NCBI RefSeq assembly: GCF_003931565.1
Contig: NZ_RRYI01000008.1
Span: forward strand, 124,001-188,000
Origin: Caulobacter sp. 602-1
GTDB taxonomy: Bacteria > Pseudomonadota > Alphaproteobacteria > Caulobacterales > Caulobacteraceae
DNA length: 64,000 nt
Direction of reading: 5' to 3'
The notes under the pieces were generated by a model. The model saw nothing but the letters and a program-made list of their open reading frames with translations, was not told the origin of the DNA and searched no databases. A program made the position numbers and the translations under genes. Every line of letters starts with the position of its first letter. Position 1 is the stretch's first letter. Shown one piece after another: positions 29,079-37,200 of the stretch.

Positions 29079-29981
29079 ATGGATCCGCTCAGCGACGTCA
29101 TCGCCCTGCTCCGGCCGAACTCGGTCATCTCCAAGCCCATCACCGGCAGGGGAACCTGGGGCGTGCGCTACGCCGCCCACGACGCGCCGGGCTTCACGAT
29201 TGTGCTCAAGGGCGAATGCTGGATCGCCTTCGAGGGCCAGCCGGCCTTCCGGATGGGGCGGGGCGACTTCCTGTTGTTGCCGTCGACACCGGCCTTCACC
29301 CTGAGCAGCGCCCCCGGCGTCGCGGGCGAGGCGCGCGAACCCACGGAGGTCCCTGTCCGGCACGGCGAGCAGGAGGGCGAGGCCGATTTCGAGTCCCTGG
29401 GCGGGGCTTTCGGCATCGAGCAGGTCAACGCGTCGCTGCTGCTGGCCCTGCTGCCGCGCATGATCCACATCCCCGCCTCGGAGGGGCGGACCGACCGCCT
29501 GGCGGGCGTGATCGCGCTGATCATGGACGAGTGCGGACGCGACGAGCCAGGCAAGGACATGATCCTGCGGCGGATGCTGGAGGTCCTGTTGGTCGAGGCC
29601 CTGCGCTGGCGTGGCGTGGCCCGCGACGACGCCCGGGCCGGCCTTCTGAATGGCCTGCGCGACCCGGCCCTGGCCCGGGTCCTGCGGGCCATGCACGCCG
29701 ACGTGCGCGCCCACTGGACGGTCGCGGGACTGGCCAAGATCGCCGGCTTGTCGCGATCGGCCTTCGCCGCGCGCTTCGGCGAGGTGCTGGGCTGCGGGCC
29801 GATCGAGTATCTGGCGCGGTGGCGCATGGCCCTGGCCAGGACCGCCCTTGTCAGCGGAGACAAGACCCTCGACAGGATCGCTGACGAGATCGGCTATGAG
29901 TCCGCCAGCGCCTTCAGCACGGCCTTTCGCAAGCGGCAGGGCTGCTCACCTGGCCGGTTCGTTCGGAGCCTTGCCGCCTGA
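29079..29981 (+). CDS. AraC-family transcriptional regulator with N-terminal cupin sensor
   Basis: 300 residues. The N-terminal half is a small-molecule-binding cupin (GTWGVRYAAHDAPGFTIVLK, CWIAFEGQPAFRMGRGDFLLLP). The C-terminal third has the double helix-turn-helix: WTVAGLAKIAGLSRSAFAAR for the first, LDRIADEIGYESASAFSTAF for the second, followed by the AraC signature FRKRQGCSPGRFVRS. No ribosome site is seen before the ATG, so the mRNA may be leaderless. Matching inverted elements lie directly before this gene and between it and the SDR gene downstream, indicating autoregulation plus control of the SDR. The inducer is unknown. Confidence 0.93.
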   Translation: MDPLSDVIALLRPNSVISKPITGRGTWGVRYAAHDAPGFTIVLKGECWIAFEGQPAFRMGRGDFLLLPSTPAFTLSSAPGVAGEAREPTEVPVRHGEQEGEADFESLGGAFGIEQVNASLLLALLPRMIHIPASEGRTDRLAGVIALIMDECGRDEPGKDMILRRMLEVLLVEALRWRGVARDDARAGLLNGLRDPALARVLRAMHADVRAHWTVAGLAKIAGLSRSAFAARFGEVLGCGPIEYLARWRMALARTALVSGDKTLDRIADEIGYESASAFSTAFRKRQGCSPGRFVRSLAA

Positions 29982-29984
29982 TCT

Positions 29985-30023
29985 GGACGATCGGAAACTA
30001 ATCTTGGACGTTCGATTATCGAT
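29985..30023. promoter_or_regulatory. Second, inverted copy of the AraC-type operator, upstream of the SDR gene
   Basis: It reads GGACGATCG at 29985-29993 and GATTATCGAT at 30014-30023. Its reverse complement matches the element at 29038-29076 at both ends. It also contains GGACGATCG and GGACGTTCG as direct repeats about 21 bp apart, the two-turn spacing AraC proteins use. Confidence 0.6.
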
Positions 30024-30075
30024 TGGCCTGGCGTGAAGGCGCATTGAGGAGACCGTCCCATCCGTGGAGGTCCCC

Positions 30076-30825
30076 ATGCAAACCATCCTGATCACCGGCG
30101 CGTCCTCGGGCTACGGCCTCGAAACCGCTCGCTATTTCCTGGCCAACGGTTGGCGCGTCATCGCCACCATGCGCCGGCCCGACCCGAATGTTCTGCCGCG
30201 CTCAGAGGCCCTGCGCATCCTGCCGCTGGACGTGACCCAGCCGGACAGCATCGCCGCGGCCGTCGTCGCCGCAGGTCCGATCGACGCCCTGGTCAACAAT
30301 GCCGGGGTTGGCGTCGTCGGCGCGTTCGAAGCTACGCCGATGGCCCACATCCGCAAGGTGTTCGACACCAACACCTTCGGCGTCATGGCCATGTGCCAGG
30401 CGGTGATCCCGGGGATGCGGGCGCGCCGTTCGGGCGTGATCGTCAACGTTACCTCGAGCGTCACCCTGGCCGCCATGCCGCTGGCCGCCGCCTATACCGC
30501 CAGCAAGCAGGCCATCGAGGGTTTCACGGGGTCGCTGGCCCACGAGTTGGGTCATTTCGGCGTACGCGCGAAGCTGGTCGAGCCCGGCTATGGCCCGACG
30601 ACCCGCTTCAGCCAGAACACCGATGTCAAGGTCGAGGACCTGATCCCGCCGGCCTATGCCGACTTCGCCGCGCCGATCTTCGAGAGCTTCGCCAAGCCGG
30701 CGATGACCACCCGGGAGATCGACGTCGCCGAAGCTGTTTGGGACGCCGTCGCCGACACCAAGGGCCGGCTGCGCTTCCCCGCCGGCGCGGACGCGGTGGC
30801 GCTTTCCAAAGCGCGGTTCGGCTAG
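30076..30825 (+). CDS. Short-chain dehydrogenase/reductase
   Basis: 249 residues of the classical SDR family. The cofactor motif is TGASSGYGLETARYF (TGxxxGxG) and the Arg in ATMRRPDP suggests NADP preference. NNAG appears in ALVNNAGVGVVG. The catalytic Ser is in NVTSSVTL and the YxxxK is AYTASKQAIEG. The ATG at 30076 is preceded by GGAGG; a GTG four codons earlier is disfavoured. It lies downstream of the AraC regulator and its operator, so its expression probably responds to the regulator's ligand. Substrate unknown. Confidence 0.93.
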   Translation: MQTILITGASSGYGLETARYFLANGWRVIATMRRPDPNVLPRSEALRILPLDVTQPDSIAAAVVAAGPIDALVNNAGVGVVGAFEATPMAHIRKVFDTNTFGVMAMCQAVIPGMRARRSGVIVNVTSSVTLAAMPLAAAYTASKQAIEGFTGSLAHELGHFGVRAKLVEPGYGPTTRFSQNTDVKVEDLIPPAYADFAAPIFESFAKPAMTTREIDVAEAVWDAVADTKGRLRFPAGADAVALSKARFG

Positions 30826-30862
30826 AGAGAGAGCGACGGGCGCGGGCTGAAATCACCCGTGT

Positions 30863-30892
30863 GGTCCGGGGCCAGGGTCGTGGCCCCGGACC
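30863..30892. terminator. Strong hairpin between convergent SDR and DUF2237 genes
   Basis: GGTCCGGGGCCA (30863-30874) and TGGCCCCGGACC (30881-30892) are perfect 12-bp arms with a six-base loop. It probably serves both genes; there is no T-run. Confidence 0.6.
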
Positions 30893-30900
30893 GCGCGTTC

Positions 30901-31284
30901 TCACGCCACCGCGTGATCCTTCAGCACGCCCAGGGTCACCACCGCCAGCATCTCCTCGTGCGTGGCGTCCAGCACCACCTGCGGGGCCATGCCGGCGTCG
31001 AGGGCTTCCTTCCAGCGGCCGGCGCACAGGCACCAGCGGTCGCCGGCCTTCAGGCCCGGGAAGGCCAGTTCGGGACGCGGGGTGGAGAGGTCGTTGCCCT
31101 GGGCCTTGGAGAAGGCGAGGAAGTCGTCGGTCATCACCGCGCAGACGGTGTGCAGGCCCAGGTCATGCGGGCCCGTCTCGCAGCAGCCATTGCGATAGAA
31201 GCCGGTGATCGGATCCAGCGAGCAAGGGGCGAGCTCGCCGCCCATGACGTTCCTGGCGCTGTTGTCGTACCGGGTGGTGCTCAT
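30901..31284 (-). CDS. DUF2237 family protein
   Basis: 127 residues. The family pattern is visible: NVMGGELAPCSLDPITGFYR, NGCCETGPHDLGLHTVCAVM, TDDFLAFSKAQGNDLSTPRP, and GDRWCLCAGRWKEALDAGMA. Five conserved-looking cysteines and the histidines suggest metal or redox chemistry, but the family function is not established to my knowledge. It is convergent with the SDR gene and divergent from the malyl-CoA lyase-like gene. Confidence 0.88.
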   Translation of the reverse strand: MSTTRYDNSARNVMGGELAPCSLDPITGFYRNGCCETGPHDLGLHTVCAVMTDDFLAFSKAQGNDLSTPRPELAFPGLKAGDRWCLCAGRWKEALDAGMAPQVVLDATHEEMLAVVTLGVLKDHAVA

Positions 31285-31400
31285 GGGGCGATCCTAACCC
31301 CGTGAGAGGCGGCGCCAAGCCGCTTCCCGCACGGGGAAGGCTTTTGCTGCGTCGCGGCGGTGCTAGGGTCGGGTGAAGGACAAGAGAGCAGGGGATTTCC

Positions 31401-32291
31401 GTGACCGACACCGATACCGCCATCCGCCCGCGCCGCAGCGCCCTCTACATGCCGGCGTCCAACGCCAAGGCCGTCGAGAAGGCCCGCACGCTGGATGCCG
31501 ACGTGATCATCCTCGACCTGGAAGACGCTGTCGCGCCGGAGATGAAGCCGGCGGCGCGCGAGGCGGCCGTGGCGGCGGTCAAGGCCGGCGGCTTCGGCGC
31601 GCGCGAGGTGGTGATCCGTGTCAACGGCATCGACACCCCCTGGGGCGCCGAGGATCTGCGCGCCGCCGCCGAGGCGGGGCCGGACGCGGTGCTGGTCCCC
31701 AAGGTCGACGACGCCGACGGTGTGCGCCTGTACGACCAGTACCTGAATGGCGCTCCACCCGCGACCCGGCTGTGGACCATGATCGAGACCGCCAAGGCGG
31801 CTTTCCACCTATGGGACATCGCCGGGGCCGTGCATGGCACGCGCCTGTCGACCTGGGTGATGGGCGTCAACGACTTCGCCAAGGAGATGCGGGCCCGCCA
31901 GACGCCGGATCGCGCCCCGTTTCTGCCGCTCCTGACCCTGTCGGTCGCCGCCGCCCGGGCCCACGGCCTGACCATCCTGGACGGGGTCCACAACGATATC
32001 GAGGACCTGGACGCGCTGGAGGCCGTCTGCGTCCAGGGCGTCGACTTCGGCTTCGACGGCAAGACCCTGATCCATCCCAAGCATCTGGCGATCTGCAACC
32101 GCGTGTTCTCCCCCTCGCCCGAGGACATCGCCTGGAGCCAGGCGGTGATCGCCGCCTTCAGCGCGCCCGAAAATGCTGGCAAAGGAGCCTTGCGCGTCGA
32201 CGGCAAGATGGCCGAGCGCTTGCATCTGGCGCAGGCGCAGCGTCTTGTCGCGGTGGCGGAGGCCATCGCGGCGCGATCGGTCGCCGCCTAG
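31401..32291 (+). CDS. HpcH/HpaI (CitE-like) family lyase, probable (3S)-malyl-CoA thioesterase or beta-methylmalyl-CoA lyase
   Basis: 296 residues from a GTG preceded by AGGGGA. CitE-superfamily signatures are RSALYMPASNAKAVEKA, VIILDLEDAVAPEMK, the phosphate/CoA arginine region VVIRVNGIDTPWG, the metal-binding acidic pair (METAK-like MIETAKAAF and GVNDFAKEM) and FDGKTLIHPKHL. Overall it resembles the Mcl2-type (3S)-malyl-CoA thioesterase more than citrate lyase beta, since no citrate lyase alpha or gamma genes accompany it. A mesaconyl-CoA hydratase-like gene and malate dehydrogenase lie within 3.5 kb, consistent with a role in C4/C5 acyl-CoA and glyoxylate metabolism. The exact reaction is uncertain. 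Confidence 0.82.
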   Translation: MTDTDTAIRPRRSALYMPASNAKAVEKARTLDADVIILDLEDAVAPEMKPAAREAAVAAVKAGGFGAREVVIRVNGIDTPWGAEDLRAAAEAGPDAVLVPKVDDADGVRLYDQYLNGAPPATRLWTMIETAKAAFHLWDIAGAVHGTRLSTWVMGVNDFAKEMRARQTPDRAPFLPLLTLSVAAARAHGLTILDGVHNDIEDLDALEAVCVQGVDFGFDGKTLIHPKHLAICNRVFSPSPEDIAWSQAVIAAFSAPENAGKGALRVDGKMAERLHLAQAQRLVAVAEAIAARSVAA

Positions 32292-32311
32292 GGGGTACCA
32301 GAAGGTTTCGT

Positions 32312-33358
32312 ATGCGGGCTCGGGCTATCGTTCTTTCCGTCGTCTTGATGGCCAGCCCGGCGCTGGCGCAACAGACTCCGGCGACGGCCCCGCCCACGGG
32401 CTATGTGCCGACCTTCGGGACCCAGGCCGCGCCGTCGACCGCGCCCGCGCCAGTTCCTGCGCCTGGCGCCGAAGCGCCGGCCAGGACGGCGGTCCCAACG
32501 CCGTCGGCGCCTGTCCTGGATTCCTCGCAGATCCCCCAGGCCATCGATCCGATGGCCGACCTCATCTCGCAGAGCGGCCAGACGGTCGACGAGGAGGCCG
32601 CCGAGACCGCCGCCAACAAGCCGGCGGCCAGGCACCGGGCCACCATCCTGCCGATTCCGCCGCCGGAGCCCGAGGCGCCGACCGGCGCCGAGCTGACCAA
32701 GGCCCAGGTCTATGAACTGCGGGTCAAGGGCTCGATCGCCGCCGCCCAGAACCTGCAAGGCCCGCTCGACGGCGGCTGGCGGATCGTCGGGGCCGACGGC
32801 GGCCAACTCTACGCCCTGCAGCTCGTCGACAAGGCTGGCGGCTACGGCGAACTGGAGGGCGCCTGGCGCGACGTCCGCCGTCCGGGGGCAGTCGGCTCGA
32901 CGGGGCTGATCGACGACCTGCGCCGGGACGGCGGCGACGTCGTCGTCCGCTTCAGCCCCAGGGGCGGCCAGTCCACGACCTTGACCCTGCGTTCGTCCGG
33001 CGACGAGCGATGGTCGGGCGAACTGGTCGAGAACGGCGCGACCCAGGCGGTCAGCGCCGAACACATTCTTCCGCAGGCCCCGCCTGGCTATGAAGGGCAG
33101 GGGCGCGGACCCTATGTCTGGCCGCCGCGCGTGGTCGCCCGTCCGACGGCGCCGGTCGCCGCCTCGCCGGCCTGCTCGACCCGGGGCAAGAAAGGCAAGG
33201 CGCTGAAGGCCGCCAAGGCCAAGTGCGCCGCCGCGGCCAGGAAGAGCGGCAAGGGCTCGGCCCTGAAGAAGGGCAAGGGCGGCAAGGCCAAGGCGACCTC
33301 TGCTCGCAAGGGCAAGGCGACGGCGGCCAGGAAGGGCTCGGCGAAGAAGAAGCGTTAG
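32312..33358 (+). CDS. Secreted protein with a Lys/Ala-rich histone H1-like tail, function unknown
   Basis: 348 residues. A signal peptide (MRARAIVLSVVLMASPALAQ) is followed by a Pro/Ala-rich linker (about 21-110) with an acidic stretch. A globular region (about 130-265) has GPLDGGWRIVGADGGQLYAL, LIDDLRRDGGDVVVRF and WSGELVENGATQAVS. The last 60 or so residues are dominated by Lys, Ala and Gly (KKGKALKAAKAK, ARKSGKGSALKKGKGGKAKA, ending KGSAKKKR). Such tails bind nucleic acids or polyanions. On an exported protein they could instead bind LPS or peptidoglycan. I do not recognise the central domain. It starts 20 nt after the lyase gene and overlaps the convergent HIT gene by four bases. Confidence 0.82.
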   Translation: MRARAIVLSVVLMASPALAQQTPATAPPTGYVPTFGTQAAPSTAPAPVPAPGAEAPARTAVPTPSAPVLDSSQIPQAIDPMADLISQSGQTVDEEAAETAANKPAARHRATILPIPPPEPEAPTGAELTKAQVYELRVKGSIAAAQNLQGPLDGGWRIVGADGGQLYALQLVDKAGGYGELEGAWRDVRRPGAVGSTGLIDDLRRDGGDVVVRFSPRGGQSTTLTLRSSGDERWSGELVENGATQAVSAEHILPQAPPGYEGQGRGPYVWPPRVVARPTAPVAASPACSTRGKKGKALKAAKAKCAAAARKSGKGSALKKGKGGKAKATSARKGKATAARKGSAKKKR

Positions 33359-33780
33359 AGCTTCAAGGCGTCCCGCGCCGCCGCCATCGCCGCCGCGAGG
33401 TCCTCGGTCGTATAGGCGGCCGCCGGGCTGTGACCCCAGACGGGGCCCGGCCAGGCCGGATCGTTTCCGCGGCGGCCCACGACATGAACATGCAGCTGGG
33501 CCGTGACATTGCCCAGGGCCCCGACGTTCAGCTTGTCGACCGGCAGGCCCAGCGTCGCCCCGACCGCGCGGACGGCGGTCCCGGCCAGGACGATCTCCTC
33601 CATCAGCTGGACGCGATCGCCGGTCTCGAGGTCCTCGATCTCCCGCAGGCCGGGCCGGCGGGGAATGAGGACCAGCCATGGGTAGCGGGCGTCGTCATGC
33701 AGACGCACTTCGCACAGCGGCAGGTCGGCGACCTCGTGCGCGGTGGCGACGAAGGCGGGGTCGAGCTTGAAATCAGCCAC
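33355..33780 (-). CDS. HIT-family hydrolase
   Basis: 141 residues of the histidine-triad superfamily. The motif is QLHVHVVGR, with Gln in place of the first His, as is common in proteobacterial HIT proteins; the two following His are kept. Other family pieces are YPWLVLIPRRPGLREIEDL and KLNVGALGNVTAQ. These enzymes hydrolyse nucleoside phosphoramidates or dinucleoside polyphosphates. Its start overlaps the end of the MaoC-domain gene by eight bases, so the two are translationally coupled. Confidence 0.93.
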   Translation of the reverse strand: MADFKLDPAFVATAHEVADLPLCEVRLHDDARYPWLVLIPRRPGLREIEDLETGDRVQLMEEIVLAGTAVRAVGATLGLPVDKLNVGALGNVTAQLHVHVVGRRGNDPAWPGPVWGHSPAAAYTTEDLAAAMAAARDALKL

Positions 33781-34819
33781 GCTTTGGAACCGCCGCCCAG
33801 TAGTCGAAGTCGAGAATGACGGCCGGATTGTAGGTCCCCTCGCCGTCCTTGTCGGGGAAATCGTCGCACGGACGGTCTCTGGTCGCCACCAGCCGTAGGC
33901 GCAGGGCGCCGACGCCGCCGAGATCAGCCTTGTCCAGCACCTCGCTCCAGGCGAACACCGTGCCGCCGGCGAAGAACGGGGCCACGTGCCGTCCGCCGTT
34001 GATCGCCAGGATCAGGCCGGCGTTCTGCAGTCCGTTGTAGGACAGGGCCTTGGCGGTCGAGATCACCACGCCGCCATAGATCAGCCGCTTGCCCGACGGG
34101 TCCTTGGCCCGCTCGAACTGGTTGAAATGGACCTTGGCCGTGTTCTGCCACAAGCGCGTGGCCATCTGGTGCTCGGCCTCCTCGACCGCCATGCCGTCGA
34201 CATGGTCGATCCGCTCGCCGACGACATAGTCCTCGAAGGCGTGCGGCGCGCCGGCCAGGGGCCAGTCGTATTTCGAGAAGTCCAGGCCTTCGGGAACCGT
34301 CAGGTCGGCCGGAGCCACTGCCGCCGACAGGGTCGGCACCGCCTGCTCGGTGATCTCCGCGCCCGGATCGCGCTTTCGGACCATCACCCAGCGGACATAG
34401 CTCAGCACCGCCTCGCCGCGCTGATTGGTCCCGGTCGTTCGCACATAGACGACGCCGGTCTTGCGGTTGGAATTCTCCTTCAGCCCGATCACGTCCGAGA
34501 CGGCGCTCAGCGTGTCGCCCGGAAACACCGGAGCCAGGAAGCGGCCCTCGGCGTAGCCCAGGTTGGCGACGGCGTTCAGGCTGACGTCCGGCACGGTCTT
34601 GCCGAACACCACGTGGAAGGCGATCAGCGGATCGACGGGGGCGGACATAAGGCCGCAGGCTCGGGCGAACTCGTCCGACGAGAACAGCGAGAAGCGTGGC
34701 CCGTACAGCGCCGTGTACAGCGCGACGTCGCCGGCCGTAATCGTCCGGGGCGTGGCGTGGACCAGTCTCTGACCGAGACGGAAGTCCTCGAAGAAATGGC
34801 CTGGATCGGTCTTGCTCAT
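33773..34819 (-). CDS. mch: MaoC-domain hydratase, probable mesaconyl-CoA hydratase
   Basis: 348 residues with two hotdog domains. The N-terminal PGHFFEDFRLGQRLVHATPR with TITAGDVALYTALYG and the block FHVVFGKTVPDVSLNAVANL match my memory of Rhodobacter/Methylobacterium mesaconyl-CoA hydratase (about 340 residues), which interconverts mesaconyl-C1-CoA and beta-methylmalyl-CoA in the ethylmalonyl-CoA pathway. The second domain has YVVGERIDHVDGMAVEEAEH and TRLWQNTAKVHFN. A malyl-CoA lyase/thioesterase-like gene and malate dehydrogenase nearby agree with the call. Crotonyl-CoA carboxylase/reductase and ethylmalonyl-CoA mutase are not in the window. Confidence 0.82.
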   Translation of the reverse strand: MSKTDPGHFFEDFRLGQRLVHATPRTITAGDVALYTALYGPRFSLFSSDEFARACGLMSAPVDPLIAFHVVFGKTVPDVSLNAVANLGYAEGRFLAPVFPGDTLSAVSDVIGLKENSNRKTGVVYVRTTGTNQRGEAVLSYVRWVMVRKRDPGAEITEQAVPTLSAAVAPADLTVPEGLDFSKYDWPLAGAPHAFEDYVVGERIDHVDGMAVEEAEHQMATRLWQNTAKVHFNQFERAKDPSGKRLIYGGVVISTAKALSYNGLQNAGLILAINGGRHVAPFFAGGTVFAWSEVLDKADLGGVGALRLRLVATRDRPCDDFPDKDGEGTYNPAVILDFDYWAAVPKRG

Positions 34820-34954
34820 CCCCGGTGCTCCTTATCGTTGTTCAGCCATCTTTGCCGCAGTGCAGCGAAACCGGAAAGAGGGCTTGAGGCCGAGCCGCGA
34901 CGGGTCTAGACCGCGCCCCGACATTCCACTGTCCACAGCCTTGATGGAGACCCC

Positions 34955-35917
34955 ATGGCTCGCGCGAAGATCGCCCTTATCGGCGCCGGCATGATCGGCG
35001 GCACCCTGGCCCACATCGCCGCTCGCGAAGAGCTGGGCGACGTGATCCTGTTCGACATCGCCGAAGGCACCCCGCAGGGTAAGGCCCTCGACATCGCCGA
35101 AGCCTCGGCCGTGTTCGGCAAGGACGTGGCCCTGAAGGGCGCCAACGCCTACGAGGACATCGCCGGCGCCGACGTCTGCATCGTGACCGCCGGCGTGCCG
35201 CGCAAGCCGGGCATGAGCCGCGACGACCTGCTGGGCATAAACCTGAAGGTCATGAAGGCCGTCGGCGAAGGCATCAAGGCCCACGCCCCGAACGCCTTCG
35301 TCATCTGCATCACCAACCCGCTCGACGCCATGGTCTGGGCCCTGCAGCAGTTCTCCGGCCTGCCGAAGGAAAAGGTCATCGGCATGGCCGGCGTCCTCGA
35401 CTCGGCCCGCTTCGCCTACTTCCTGGCCGAAGCCACCGGCGTCTCGGTCGAAGACATCCACGCCTGGACCCTGGGCGGTCACGGCGATGACATGGTGCCG
35501 ATGGTCCGTCACTCGACGGTCGGCGGCCTGCCGCTGCCGGAACTGGTCAAGCAAGGCTGGCTGACGCAAGAGAAGCTGGACGCCATCGTCGAGCGCACCC
35601 GCAAGGGCGGCGGCGAGATCGTCGCTCTGCTGAAGACCGGCTCGGCCTTCTACGCCCCGGCCGAGAGCGCCATCGCCATGGCCACCTCGTACCTGAAGGA
35701 CAAGAAGCGCGTCCTGCCCTGCGCCACCTACCTGACCGGGCAATATGGCCTGGACGGCCTCTATGTCGGCGTGCCGGTCGTCATCGGCGCCGGCGGCGCG
35801 GAAAAGATCGTCGAGTTCGAAACCAACGACGCCGAGAAGGCCATGTTCGCCGCCTCGGTCGCCTCGGTTAAGGGCCTGATGGAAGCCTGCAAGGCCATCG
35901 ACAGCTCGCTGGTCTAA
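34955..35917 (+). CDS. mdh: Malate dehydrogenase (LDH-like type)
   Basis: 320 residues, NAD-dependent, TCA cycle. The dinucleotide fold begins ARAKIALIGAGMIGGTLAHI. The substrate arginines are in TAGVPRKPGMSRDDLLG, with a further Arg in AGVLDSARFAYFLAE, and the catalytic His is in WTLGGHGDDMVPM. A methionine-rich loop (RKPGMSRDD) marks malate rather than lactate specificity. The ATG at 34955 follows GGAGACCCC. It is followed by a strong intrinsic terminator and is probably monocistronic. Confidence 0.98.
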   Translation: MARAKIALIGAGMIGGTLAHIAAREELGDVILFDIAEGTPQGKALDIAEASAVFGKDVALKGANAYEDIAGADVCIVTAGVPRKPGMSRDDLLGINLKVMKAVGEGIKAHAPNAFVICITNPLDAMVWALQQFSGLPKEKVIGMAGVLDSARFAYFLAEATGVSVEDIHAWTLGGHGDDMVPMVRHSTVGGLPLPELVKQGWLTQEKLDAIVERTRKGGGEIVALLKTGSAFYAPAESAIAMATSYLKDKKRVLPCATYLTGQYGLDGLYVGVPVVIGAGGAEKIVEFETNDAEKAMFAASVASVKGLMEACKAIDSSLV

Positions 35918-35941
35918 GCGACTTTCGATTTCAGGACCGAC

Positions 35942-35973
35942 AAAGGGCGGCTCCTCGCGGGGCCGCCCTTTTT
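35942..35973 (+). terminator. Intrinsic terminator after mdh
   Basis: AAAGGGCGGC (35942-35951) pairs with GCCGCCCTTT (35962-35971), followed by more T residues. Confidence 0.92.
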
Positions 35974-35985
35974 GCTTTCGGTCGC

Positions 35986-36417
35986 TTAGTGCGCCGCTTC
36001 GCCGCCTTCCTGGGAGATTTCCTCCAGGGTCTTGCCGACTTGCTTGGCGCCGTAGTCCTTGGCCACATCGCCCAGCGAAAGAATGCCGGTGAGGTCGCCC
36101 GCGTCGTTCAGCACGATCAGGCGGCGGACCTGATTGTTGGCCATCTTGGCGGTGGCGTCGGCCAGCACGTCATCCTCCTTCACGCTCAGGACCTCGCCCT
36201 CCGACATGGCCTCGGAGATGGGGCTGTCGAAGCTGCGGCCCTCGGCGACCACGCGCAGGACGATGTCGCGGTCGGTGACCATGCCGACCACCTTGCCGTC
36301 GTCGACCACGGGCACGACCCCGCTTTCGACCTTGGCCATGGTCTGGGCGACCTGGCGGATGGTGTCGGAGGGACGGGCGACCGAGACCTGGCTGGTCATG
36401 GCGTCGCTGACTTTCAT
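35986..36417 (-). CDS. CBS-domain pair protein
   Basis: 143 residues from ATG 36417; the longer frame adds 18 residues without a ribosome site. Two CBS motifs are visible: MKVSDAMTSQVSVARPSDTI with VPVVDDGKVVGMVTDRDIVL, and EGEVLSVKEDDVLADATAKM with RLIVLNDAGDLTGILSLGD. CBS pairs bind adenine nucleotides and regulate partner proteins; stand-alone versions in alphaproteobacteria often have no known partner. It is convergent with mdh and divergent from the DUF1993 gene. Confidence 0.93.
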   Translation of the reverse strand: MKVSDAMTSQVSVARPSDTIRQVAQTMAKVESGVVPVVDDGKVVGMVTDRDIVLRVVAEGRSFDSPISEAMSEGEVLSVKEDDVLADATAKMANNQVRRLIVLNDAGDLTGILSLGDVAKDYGAKQVGKTLEEISQEGGEAAH

Positions 36418-36537
36418 GGAGGAACCTCGTGGGTTGGAATTCGAGGCTGTAAAACCCTCAGCTTGGGCCAACCGTTCCGCTTCCGATCGTCACGGCGCGC
36501 GCGTATCTAGGCGCTTCCCTTTTTCGTGGAGCTTCCC

Positions 36538-37044
36538 ATGGCGATCTCTATCCATCAGGCCAGCGCGCCCGTGTTCATTCAGGGCTTGAAGGGTCTGAAG
36601 GGCGTGCTGACCAAGGCCGCCGCCGTGGTCGAGGCCAAGGGATGGGATCCGGACGCCCTGCTTAAGGCGCGACTCTATCCCGACATGTTCCCGCTGATCC
36701 GCCAGGCGCAGATCGCCACCGACTTCGCCAAGGGCTGCTGCGCGCGCCTGGCCGGGGCCGAGGTTCCGGCCTGGGATGATGTCGAGACCAGCTTCGCTGA
36801 ACTGATCGCCCGCATCGACCGGGCCATCGCCTATGTCGAGGGCCTGGATCCGGCCGCCTTCGCCGGCGCGGAGGATCGCGACATCACCCTGACCCGCCGC
36901 GGCGAGACCAGCGTGGTCAAGGGCCTGGTCTATTTCCAGACCCAGGCCATGCCGAACTTCTTCTTCCACATCACCACCGCCTACGCGATCCTGCGCCACA
37001 ATGGCGTCGAGGTCGGCAAGCGCGACTTCCTGGGCGTGGCCTGA
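36538..37044 (+). CDS. DUF1993 family protein
   Basis: 168 residues from ATG 36538, with GGAG upstream. The family pattern is AISIHQASAPVFIQGLKGLK at the start, the middle LYPDMFPLIRQAQIATDFAK and the C-terminal FFFHITTAYAILRHNGVEVG. It is predicted to be an all-helical DinB-like bundle. No catalytic role is established for the family as far as I know. It is followed by a terminator. Confidence 0.9.
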   Translation: MAISIHQASAPVFIQGLKGLKGVLTKAAAVVEAKGWDPDALLKARLYPDMFPLIRQAQIATDFAKGCCARLAGAEVPAWDDVETSFAELIARIDRAIAYVEGLDPAAFAGAEDRDITLTRRGETSVVKGLVYFQTQAMPNFFFHITTAYAILRHNGVEVGKRDFLGVA

Positions 37045-37055
37045 TCCTCGCCCCC

Positions 37056-37083
37056 GGGGCGGCCGTGAATGGCCGCCCCCTTT
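37056..37083 (+). terminator. Intrinsic terminator after the DUF1993 gene
   Basis: GGGGCGGCC (37056-37064) pairs with GGCCGCCCC (37071-37079) around GTGAAT, followed by CTTTG. Confidence 0.75.
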
Positions 37084-37200
37084 GACTCCTCGCCCTTTTC
37101 TGTGCATAAGCCCCGGCTTCCGGCGCTTTATCAGCAGCGCCTCCACCGTCACGACCCCGGCCTGTTAGCGCAGGATCCATCCGGACGAGGACGGCGAGGA

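Noticed and set aside
33112..33358. Separate histone-like gene encoded by the Lys-rich segment
   Set aside because: The segment is in frame with, and continuous to, the upstream secreted protein and has no start with a ribosome site of its own.
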